From: Sulfuritalea sp.
Lineage (GTDB): Bacteria > Pseudomonadota > Gammaproteobacteria > Burkholderiales > Rhodocyclaceae
DNA: 16,807 bases
Assembly (NCBI GenBank): GCA_021738105.1
Contig: JAIPCS010000056.1
Span: forward strand, 1 to 16,807
Direction: 5' to 3'
Shown piece by piece: positions 1 through 6,181 of the stretch. Made by a program: the position numbers and the translations under genes. Below the pieces are notes generated by a model. That model did no database searches. It was not told where the DNA came from and saw only the letters and a list, made by a program, of their open reading frames with translations. The first letter of the stretch is position 1, and the number at the start of each line of letters is the position of its first letter.

Positions 1-514
1 AAGCGATGCGCCAGGCCAGGACTTCGTCGGCTCTGCGCCAGCCGCCGACCTGACAGGCCGCGCGTACTTCGGCGTCCCAACGTTGATACGCCCGGTACTC
101 CTCTGTGTACAAGGCCTCCGGTACCTCGATGCGCCACCAGGTTTGCAAGCCGGCGGCATCCATTGCCGCCCTGGCCATGCCCTCACGGTCGAACAGTTCT
201 GCCGCAGCACCCGTGTCACGGGCGATCGCCTGCTCCCACAAGCAGCGCTCCTGAGCTCTGGAAAGGAAGCTGTCCGGGACGCTCGCCGGCGGGATGTCCC
301 CGCGCAGCAACGCGGTAGAGGTGAGGTGATCCAGCCACATGGCGGGCGTCGAACTTTGCAGTGCGCGCCAGATTTCGGCCCCGCGCTGAATCTGCAATTC
401 GCCGTGCGCTGCACGCAGACTGATGGCCAGCTGCGCACTGGCCGCAAGCACTATCGGCTCCGGCCCGCCAGGAAGATCGGCAAGCGACACGAGAGGCAGA
501 TCGGGACGAATCAT
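1..514 (-). CDS. AddB-like probable DNA repair nuclease, N-terminal part (runs off the left edge)
   Basis: An open frame of 171 codons runs from ATG at 514 to the window edge without a stop. The visible part resembles the N-terminal helicase-like region of the 'probable DNA repair protein' family (TIGR03623, AddB-like, with a C-terminal PD-(D/E)XK nuclease). It has the family pattern of an early hydrophobic strand (IVLAASAQLAISLR, about residues 21-34), a WLDHL segment near residue 60, an AQERCLWEQAI segment near residue 87-97, and an aromatic- and acid-rich stretch near residues 124-170. In that family the partner is usually a UvrD-type helicase, and the pair is thought to process DNA ends. 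The nuclease motif would lie outside the window, so activity cannot be judged. The start lies 8 nt after the stop of a small upstream ORF and has only a weak ribosome binding site, suggesting coupled translation. Family assignment is from sequence character only. Confidence 0.68.
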   Translation of the reverse strand, partial: MIRPDLPLVSLADLPGGPEPIVLAASAQLAISLRAAHGELQIQRGAEIWRALQSSTPAMWLDHLTSTALLRGDIPPASVPDSFLSRAQERCLWEQAIARDTGAAAELFDREGMARAAMDAAGLQTWWRIEVPEALYTEEYRAYQRWDAEVRAACQVGGWRRADEVLAWRIA

Positions 515-522
515 GTGCAGCG

Positions 523-612
523 CTATCCGGCCAACGGCAACATCAAGGCACCAATGGCACAGAGGATGGTAGTGGCATAAAACACGGCGAGATCAGCTTG
601 ATTGGCAGACAT
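523..612 (-). CDS. Hypothetical 29-aa small hydrophobic (membrane) protein
   Basis: A 30-codon ORF starts at ATG 612 and ends at TAG 523-525. A strong Shine-Dalgarno sequence (AAGGAGG) lies about 8-9 nt upstream, better than that of either neighbour. The product has a short polar N-terminus (MSANQADL) followed by one hydrophobic stretch from about residue 9 to 28, enough for a single membrane helix. It lies between rmuC (46 nt upstream) and the AddB-like gene (8 nt downstream), all on the same strand, so it could be a small membrane protein or a leader peptide that feeds ribosomes into the nuclease gene. I do not recognise the family. The evidence is the ribosome binding site, the hydrophobic composition and the position. 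Confidence 0.5.
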   Translation of the reverse strand: MSANQADLAVFYATTILCAIGALMLPLAG

Positions 613-658
613 GGGGCTTCCTCCTTGACAATGGAGACCAGTCTGCACCGTCCAGGGC

Positions 659-2014
659 TCATGGAATGAGCCTGCTCTCGTCCTTTACCAACAATTCCGG
701 CGCCTGTACATCGCGCGGCAGCGACTCGACCGGGTTCAGGTCGCGGATATCCTTGTCTTCGCTGGCCACTTTCAAATCCCGGAACTTGCGCGCCGACACC
801 AGCACCCGCCGCTCCATCGAAGCCACGGAATCGTTGTAGGCGCCCACCGCCTCGCCAAGGTTTTTGCCGACCCGGCTCCAATGCTCGGCAACGGTTGCAA
901 TGCGGTCGTAGAGTTCGCGGCCGAGGATGCTGATGCGTTCGGCATTTTCCGTCAGTGCCTGTTGCGTCCAGCCATAGGAAACGGCGCGCAGCAAGGCAAT
1001 CAGTGTGGTTGGCGTGGCCAGAATTACCCGCTGCTCGACACCTTGTTCGATCAGCGAAGGATCGGCCTCCAGCGCGGCGGAGTAAAACATCTCGCCGGGC
1101 AGGAACAGCACGACAAAATCCGGCGAGGGCTGGAACTGCTCCCAGTAGGCTTTTTGGCCAAGTTTTTTGAGGTGCTCACGCACTTGCCGCGCGTGATCGG
1201 CGAGCTTGCTCTTCTTCGCTGCCTCATCGTCGGTTTCCAGCGCTTCGAGGTAGGCCGCCAGAGGTGCCTTTGCGTCGACCACGATGTTCTTGCCGCCGGG
1301 CAATCGAACGATCATATCGGGGCGCAATCGTCCGTCTTCGGTATTGGTGCTGGCCTGCTCGTAGAAATCGCAGTGATCGAGCATGCCGGCCATTTCAACC
1401 ACGCGCTTCAACTGCAGTTCGCCCCAGCGACCACGCGTTTGCGGTGCGCGCAAGGCCTTGACCAGGTTGCCGGTTTCCTCGCGCAAGGCGCCTTGCGCCT
1501 CCGCCATGGCGCGCACCTGCTCACTCAGCGTGGCGTAGGCGTCGATGCGTGACTTTTCGATGCCTTGAATTTGCTGCTCGAATTTCTCCAGCGAAACCTT
1601 GACCGGTGCCACCAACTCGCCGATGGCCAATTGTCGCTTGTCCAGATCGGACCGCGCCGCCGCCTGCGCTGCCGCTTGCTGCGCCTCCAGGGTACTGCGG
1701 GCGAGTTCGAGGAAGGACTGGTTGTTCCTGGTCAGTGCCTCGGCTGAAATGACCTTGAAGGCATCGGCAAAACTATCGCGGGCGGCTTCGAGTGTGGCCT
1801 GCCGTTCGGCAAACAGCGCCTGATCCTTTTCCAGTTCGGTTTGCAGTGTGGCACAGCGTATTGCCAGCGCCGATTCCTGTGCGCGCAATCGCACCAGTTC
1901 GCTCTCGAATTGCTCGATCTGGGCTCTGGCTTCTCGCGTGCGTGCGCCGAACACCCAGGCCATCAGTCCACCACCCAGCAACAGACCTACCACCAGCGCA
2001 ATGCTCATTTCCAT
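659..2014 (-). CDS. rmuC: DNA recombination protein RmuC
   Basis: The 451-aa product matches RmuC in architecture. It has an N-terminal membrane helix (about residues 3-22), a long alpha-helical coiled coil (about 25-190), and the conserved nuclease-like core. The segment RGRWGELQLKRVVEMAGM (194-211) is a family hallmark. Residues P232-D233 followed by D247-A-K249 fit a PD-(D/E)XK-type active site. In E. coli RmuC limits inversions at short inverted repeats; its exact substrate is unresolved. A weak GAGG lies 10-11 nt before ATG 2014. A second in-frame ATG two codons later is an alternative start, but both keep the membrane helix. It is followed on the same strand by the small hydrophobic ORF and the AddB-like gene, so the left end of the window groups DNA maintenance functions. 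Confidence 0.95.
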   Translation of the reverse strand: MEMSIALVVGLLLGGGLMAWVFGARTREARAQIEQFESELVRLRAQESALAIRCATLQTELEKDQALFAERQATLEAARDSFADAFKVISAEALTRNNQSFLELARSTLEAQQAAAQAAARSDLDKRQLAIGELVAPVKVSLEKFEQQIQGIEKSRIDAYATLSEQVRAMAEAQGALREETGNLVKALRAPQTRGRWGELQLKRVVEMAGMLDHCDFYEQASTNTEDGRLRPDMIVRLPGGKNIVVDAKAPLAAYLEALETDDEAAKKSKLADHARQVREHLKKLGQKAYWEQFQPSPDFVVLFLPGEMFYSAALEADPSLIEQGVEQRVILATPTTLIALLRAVSYGWTQQALTENAERISILGRELYDRIATVAEHWSRVGKNLGEAVGAYNDSVASMERRVLVSARKFRDLKVASEDKDIRDLNPVESLPRDVQAPELLVKDESRLIP

Positions 2015-2056
2015 GCCGTGTTCCGCCTCATGTTTCTCTCGTGCAGGAGAATATCA

Positions 2057-2082
2057 CCCGTAACGGGCTCAGCAGATGAGCC
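2057..2082 (-). other. Two overlapping hairpins between the S4-protein gene and rmuC
   Basis: Directly after the S4 gene stop, the minus strand can form a 6-bp stem (GGCTCA with TGAGCC, loop TCTGC; 2066-2082) or a 4-bp stem (CCCG with CGGG, loop TTA; 2057-2067). The two share bases 2066-2067, so they compete. Neither is followed by a T-run, so this is not a standard intrinsic terminator. It may be a weak terminator or an mRNA stability element. Confidence 0.35.
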
Positions 2083-2475
2083 TCACTCATTGAATCCACG
2101 TATCAATCTGCCCGCCTTTTTAGTCGGCCGGCCCTTGAGGTCGGCACCAGGCATCGGCGCCAGCCTGCGTATCTCCTGTTGCTGCTGGCGGCGGGCGACG
2201 CTCTCCACCGTTTCTTCAAACAGTAGTCGAGCTTCCGGAGCGGGACGACGCTGCGCATTTACACCGCGCACGAACACTGTCCAGCGCTGCTCACCGGCGA
2301 CGATTTCAAGTTCGTCGCCGGGTTTCAACTCACGCGACGGCTTGACCGACTGGCCGTTCCATTTGATCCGACCACCATCCACTGCAGCTGCCGCAAGACT
2401 TCTTGTTTTGAAGAATCGCGCAGCCCAAAGCCATTTGTCGATACGCTGCCGCGGCGCTTCTTCCCCGTCCGCCAT
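2083..2475 (-). CDS. hslR: S4-domain RNA-binding protein, Hsp15-like
   Basis: The 130-aa product has an N-terminal S4 RNA-binding domain (about residues 8-70) with the Hsp15 signature RIDKWLWAARFFKTR (about 11-25), followed by a basic, charged C-terminal tail rich in R, K and Q. E. coli Hsp15 (133 aa, similar length) binds 50S subunits carrying a stranded nascent chain and helps recycle stalled ribosomes. The ATG at 2475 is chosen; a GTG directly before it at 2478 is in frame and would add one residue. The gene begins within 3-6 nt of the nitroreductase stop codon and has no clear ribosome binding site of its own, so translational coupling is likely. Confidence 0.88.
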   Translation of the reverse strand: MADGEEAPRQRIDKWLWAARFFKTRSLAAAAVDGGRIKWNGQSVKPSRELKPGDELEIVAGEQRWTVFVRGVNAQRRPAPEARLLFEETVESVARRQQQQEIRRLAPMPGADLKGRPTKKAGRLIRGFNE

Positions 2476-2478
2476 CAC

Positions 2479-3174
2479 TCAGTTGTGAAACACGACAAAC
2501 TCGTCGAGCTCAGCGCGTTCCGTTTTCAGGCGGCTCTCAACAGCCTCCGGATCGATCCAACCCAGGCACATGCCGCAAACCAGCTGCTCCTCCGGAGCAA
2601 AGTCGAGAACCCTGGCGATAATCCGGTGATAGTCGAGCCAGGCGACCTGTGGACAGGTGTCCAGGCCACGCGCTCGCGCGGCAAGCATCACGTTCTGCAA
2701 AAACATCCCATAGTCGAGCCAACCGCCCTGGCCCATGCGTCGATCAATACTGAATATGAGGCCGACGGGGGCGCCAAAGAACTCGTAGTTTCGCCTCATC
2801 TGCGCCTTCATTCGACCGGTATCACCCTTGGCTATACCCAGCAAGCCATAGAGATCCCAACCAATCTTGCGTCGACGCGCCAGATAAGGCTCGAAGAACT
2901 TTGCCGGATAGTAGTTGTATTCGGCGCGATGACCGGGTTCGTCTGCGTCGTAAGCGGCGCATACCGCATCTATCAGTCGTTGACGCGTGTGACCGAGTAA
3001 AACGTGAACCCGCCAGGGTTGCAGATTGGTGCCGGAGGGCGCGCGACGAGCGACCGTCAGTATTTCCGAGACCTGCTCAAGTGAAATTTCCGTCGGTAAA
3101 AAAGCCCGCACCGCGTGACGATCCATCATCACGGCATCCACGACTTCGCGCGGGAAGTCCGATGAAGTCTCCAT
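2479..3174 (-). CDS. Nitroreductase family FMN-dependent oxidoreductase
   Basis: The 231-aa product fits the PnbA/NfnB-type nitroreductase family (FMN enzymes using NAD(P)H). The N-terminal flavin-binding R-x3-R pattern (R19, R23) and the phosphate/ring-binding motif PSGTNLQPW (46-54) are present. A glycine-rich C-terminal segment GMCLGWID (201-208) corresponds to the second FMN contact region. The substrate cannot be told from sequence; candidates include nitroaromatics and quinones. The start is set at ATG 3174 because a perfect GGAGG (3183-3187) lies 8 nt upstream. A GTG at 3216 would add 14 residues and overlap the preceding stop, but lacks such a site. It lies 41 nt downstream of the hydratase gene and directly upstream of the S4 gene, apparently in one operon. 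Confidence 0.87.
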   Translation of the reverse strand: METSSDFPREVVDAVMMDRHAVRAFLPTEISLEQVSEILTVARRAPSGTNLQPWRVHVLLGHTRQRLIDAVCAAYDADEPGHRAEYNYYPAKFFEPYLARRRKIGWDLYGLLGIAKGDTGRMKAQMRRNYEFFGAPVGLIFSIDRRMGQGGWLDYGMFLQNVMLAARARGLDTCPQVAWLDYHRIIARVLDFAPEEQLVCGMCLGWIDPEAVESRLKTERAELDEFVVFHN

Positions 3175-3215
3175 GCGACCCGCCTCCGGCAACGAAGGCC
3201 AATTGATACTCGTCA

Positions 3216-3665
3216 CTATTTGGAAGCAGCTTCGCGTTTCCGGCGCGAAGTAGTCATGACCATGGCTTCGCCATCGATGACGACCTTGTCACCCACAGTA
3301 CAGACGGTTTCGAGAACCACACGACACTTCTCCGCATTGACTTCCTTGACGGTCGCCCTGGCACGCACCGTATCGCCAGGGCGCACCGGCGCTCGAAAGC
3401 GCAGTGATTGACTCATGTAAATCACGCCGGGTCCGGGCAATCGATTGCCAAGCACGGCCGAGATCAGGCTGGCACTCAGCATGCCATGTGCAATGCGACC
3501 ACCGAACATTGTGGTTTTCCCGAATTCCTCGTCCATATGCACGGCATTGACATCGGTCGAAACACCCGCAAACATCACGATATCAGCATCCGTGATGGTC
3601 TTGCCGGTCTCAGCGCTCATGCCAATCGTGATGTCTTCAATGTCGTAACCGTTCTGAGGGTTCAT
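3216..3665 (-). CDS. MaoC/PhaJ-family (R)-specific enoyl-CoA hydratase
   Basis: The 149-aa product is a single hot-dog-fold MaoC domain of the PhaJ type. The catalytic pair is visible as D38-x4-H43 in STDVNAVH, matching Asp31 and His36 of Aeromonas caviae PhaJ, and is followed by the conserved GGRIAHGML segment (55-63). Family members hydrate trans-2-enoyl-CoA to (R)-3-hydroxyacyl-CoA, which can link beta-oxidation to polyhydroxyalkanoate synthesis. No phaC or other PHA gene lies in the window, so the physiological substrate is open. A modest AAAGG site precedes ATG 3665. It is the first gene of a close run with the nitroreductase and S4 protein. Confidence 0.9.
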   Translation of the reverse strand: MNPQNGYDIEDITIGMSAETGKTITDADIVMFAGVSTDVNAVHMDEEFGKTTMFGGRIAHGMLSASLISAVLGNRLPGPGVIYMSQSLRFRAPVRPGDTVRARATVKEVNAEKCRVVLETVCTVGDKVVIDGEAMVMTTSRRKREAASK

Positions 3666-3749
3666 GAAAGACCTTTGATATAAGTTGTTCTGTCAGATTT
3701 TCTGGCGGGCGTCAGATCCAATGTGCACACCCGAGCCGTTCGTTGTTTG

Positions 3750-5672
3750 CTACTGCCGATCCCATTTGAGTTTTTTTGATGTTCCGGATATCGCAAGCGT
3801 GGCGCGACGTCGATCAGAATCGAGCTTGAGATCAACGGCCAATTTTCCACTGACCTGCATTTCTGCATCGATATCGACCGTCCCGCTGGCCGACAGGGCA
3901 CCATCACTCATGTGCAGCTGGCGTATTTTTGTCACACCCTGCTCATGAACAAACCCTGCCGTGAGATCGACGAACCGGGTATCGCCGCGCAATCCTCTGC
4001 CCTGCAACATCCTTGGGATGTCCACCCCCAATAGTGTTCCTCTCTCGATACCCAGGTTTCCTTCCAGCCGAGGTGAGGTGAAGAGTTTTGCGGATTCCGC
4101 CGCTTGCATGGAATAGCTTGCAGCGCCTGTCAGTCTTGCATTACTCAGTACCCCAGGGGCCAACAATCCGGCATCAATCTGCTTTGCCTTCAATGCACCG
4201 GCAAGACTCCAGTTTGCACGCCAATCCAATCTTGCGTCACCACTGAGAAACCCTCCAACAATAAATCCCCTGAACTCGGACAAAGAAAGCCCGTTCCGGT
4301 CAGCAGATCCTTTGGCAATCAAATCTTCCAGTGTCAGATTGGAACCGAACGGAATCCTGAATGATGTAGCATCAATGTCGAATTGCACTGCCTCGGCTTG
4401 CGGCACCAGCTTCAGCTTGAGGTTCTTGTCGTGATATTCAATTTCAATTCCGGTCCAGGTACCACCTTCATCCATTCCAATTTTGGCGCCGAACGCGGGA
4501 ACGCTGAAATGAGTGGACTCAAGCTTGACCGTTGTCACGCCAATCTGACCCAAACCAATCCCTTGCGCCACCGGCTTGCCGAACAATATCCAGGCCAAGC
4601 CCTCTTCCGTGACCGCCATCTGGTCCAGTTCGATCGACTTGAACTCCTTTCGCTCGCTGAACAGGCTGCCAAGATTTCCCATGGCCTCAGCTCGCGAAAT
4701 ACGTATCTGCCCCCCACTGCCAACCGAAATCTCTTCAAAACGCAAGAGAGGTCGCGGTATCAAAGCTATGTGCAGCGACTTGATTTTGACCGGCTGCTGA
4801 AACTGCTTGGTCAATGCTTTTTCAAACGACGGAATCTGCCCATCAAACGACATCAGATGGATTCCACCCAGCCCGATCAGGAGCATCATCACCAAGCCAA
4901 GAGCAAGCCCCTTGCCCCAGCGCCGTATCCATTCGAGAACAGCGATTTTGGTGGCCAAAGAGGCTTGCTCTTTCGCACGTTTCCGGGCCCTCGCCTCCTT
5001 CTCGGCCTGCTGGGCTTTCTTGTCCGCTTCCAGTCGGGCAGCTTCCTCAAGTGCAAGGCGATCCTGGGCCGCGGCTTCTTGCCTGGTACGCTCCTCGGCT
5101 TCTCGCCTCTCTTGCTCCGCGGCGTCCAGCCGGCTCTGTTCTTCCGCCGCCCGATGAGCCTGCTCTTCAGCCACTCGCCGCTCCTGATCCTCGGCCAACC
5201 GTCTGGCGTTCTCCTCTGCATCCTTCCTCGCCTTCGCTTCTGCCTCCAGCCTGGCCTCTTCCTCGGCTTTCCGCTGCGCCTGCGCTTCGGCTTCTTGCTG
5301 AGCTTCCACCTCAGCGGCGCGCTGCGCCGGATCTTCGACATCGGCGTCCGGGGTCCCGAGCTCCGAATTTGAACTCCCGGTCTTCATTCGTCTTGCCATG
5401 AGTTTGGCGCGCAGCGCCTGCGCCTGCCGCTGAGATTCGTCACCCGACGAAATCTCCGATTCACTGATCAAGTCGGCGTCGACCAGCGCATTGAGTGCCT
5501 CGTTGAGTTCTACCGATGAAAAATTGTCAAAGCGGCTGGCCAGATCGGCGACGGTGGACACTCCATCGATAGCCCGCAATAGTTCGAGCAATCCACTTGA
5601 GAGCCCGGTGGACTCAGAACCCGCTTCCCGCTCACCCTTGTCGGTCCGAATAAATATAAGTGCAGTGTTCAT
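3750..5672 (-). CDS. AsmA-like protein with N-terminal cytoplasmic domain, long coiled coil and one membrane helix
   Basis: The 640-aa product has four visible parts. Residues about 20-75 form a small helical domain with a winged-helix-like pattern. Residues about 115-240 are a long Ala/Glu/Arg/Gln-rich coiled coil with heptad-like repeats of the EEQ-R-AEE kind, resembling the TolA stalk. One membrane helix lies at about 253-275 (basic residues before it). The rest (about 276-640) is a beta-rich periplasmic region typical of AsmA/DUF748-like proteins, including PVKIKSLHIALIPRPLLRFEEI near 294-315 and repeated Gly-Asp-x-x-Leu-Asp strands. AsmA-like proteins are linked to outer-membrane lipid transport. 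Here a cytoplasmic domain and stalk are added at the N-terminus, which is unusual relative to AsmA itself. The start ATG 5672 has a weak ribosome binding site. Function is not known. Confidence 0.72.
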   Translation of the reverse strand: MNTALIFIRTDKGEREAGSESTGLSSGLLELLRAIDGVSTVADLASRFDNFSSVELNEALNALVDADLISESEISSGDESQRQAQALRAKLMARRMKTGSSNSELGTPDADVEDPAQRAAEVEAQQEAEAQAQRKAEEEARLEAEAKARKDAEENARRLAEDQERRVAEEQAHRAAEEQSRLDAAEQERREAEERTRQEAAAQDRLALEEAARLEADKKAQQAEKEARARKRAKEQASLATKIAVLEWIRRWGKGLALGLVMMLLIGLGGIHLMSFDGQIPSFEKALTKQFQQPVKIKSLHIALIPRPLLRFEEISVGSGGQIRISRAEAMGNLGSLFSERKEFKSIELDQMAVTEEGLAWILFGKPVAQGIGLGQIGVTTVKLESTHFSVPAFGAKIGMDEGGTWTGIEIEYHDKNLKLKLVPQAEAVQFDIDATSFRIPFGSNLTLEDLIAKGSADRNGLSLSEFRGFIVGGFLSGDARLDWRANWSLAGALKAKQIDAGLLAPGVLSNARLTGAASYSMQAAESAKLFTSPRLEGNLGIERGTLLGVDIPRMLQGRGLRGDTRFVDLTAGFVHEQGVTKIRQLHMSDGALSASGTVDIDAEMQVSGKLAVDLKLDSDRRRATLAISGTSKKLKWDRQ

Positions 5673-5747
5673 GGCGTTTGATGAGTATGTCCGAAGAGTG
5701 TTGATTGGATGGCTTGCCTGACAAACAGGCCAGTGAAGCTTTCCAAC

Positions 5748-6110
5748 TCAGGTCTGGCTGAGCTCCTCCTTGAGCTGTTTGAGCAAGGTCTCGATTTTGT
5801 CTGAAAGCACCCCGAATTCGATAATGGCCCGGTCGCCCATCTGAACGATTTTCCCATTCCGGATATCATCTGCAATGGATTGCGATTGGCGATGAAACTC
5901 GCTGTGAACCTTCAGCAGTTCTCCGACCACCTTGGACCCGGCCAATTCACCAGCATTTCCAGCCAGCCATTGACCCAGCCGGCATTGAGTGTCGTCACCA
6001 ATAGGCTGTGTATCGAAATCCCTGTCGCGTATGGTGTCGAGCGCGATATGAAACTTCATCTTCCACGACCTGTGCCAGCTTATCGCACTGTCAAAATCGA
6101 ATGCTTGCAT
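5748..6110 (-). CDS. Stand-alone CZB (chemoreceptor zinc-binding) domain protein
   Basis: The 120-aa product is essentially one CZB domain. The expected zinc ligands are visible: H13 in SWHRSW, C43 in DTQCRLGQWL, and H69 with H73 in VHSEFHRQ. This spacing parallels the His-Cys-His-His site of the diguanylate cyclase DgcZ and of the chemoreceptor TlpD. CZB domains usually regulate chemoreceptors or cyclases, binding zinc or sensing hypochlorite through the cysteine. This protein has no other domain and no signal peptide or membrane helix, so it is probably cytoplasmic and may act in trans. ATG 6110 is preferred, with GGAAGGA (6119-6125) 8 nt upstream; the longer frame would begin with TTG inside that site. 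It lies 71 nt downstream of the FeoB-like gene and 75 nt upstream of the AsmA-like gene on the same strand. Confidence 0.86.
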   Translation of the reverse strand: MQAFDFDSAISWHRSWKMKFHIALDTIRDRDFDTQPIGDDTQCRLGQWLAGNAGELAGSKVVGELLKVHSEFHRQSQSIADDIRNGKIVQMGDRAIIEFGVLSDKIETLLKQLKEELSQT

Positions 6111-6181
6111 GCCAGATGTCCTTCCTTCCAACGCCCTAAAATCGTAACGGTAACACTACTGACGATCAGGGACCTATCCCG

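Noticed and set aside
83..580. 165-codon plus-strand frame at the left end
   Set aside because: It is antisense to the AddB-like reading frame and the small hydrophobic ORF, both of which have better protein character.
543..881. 112-codon minus-strand frame overlapping the end of rmuC
   Set aside because: It is out of frame with rmuC over most of its length and overlaps the small ORF in another frame; composition is Gly/Arg-rich and unlike a folded protein.
4383..5401. Long plus-strand open frames (329 and 195 codons) opposite the AsmA-like gene
   Set aside because: They mirror the repetitive coiled-coil codons and give low-complexity Leu/Pro/Arg-rich products with no family character.
5700..5760. 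Short inverted repeats (GCCTG/CAGGC and CTCAG/CTGAG) after the CZB gene as a terminator
   Set aside because: Stems are only 5 bp, and no T-run follows either.
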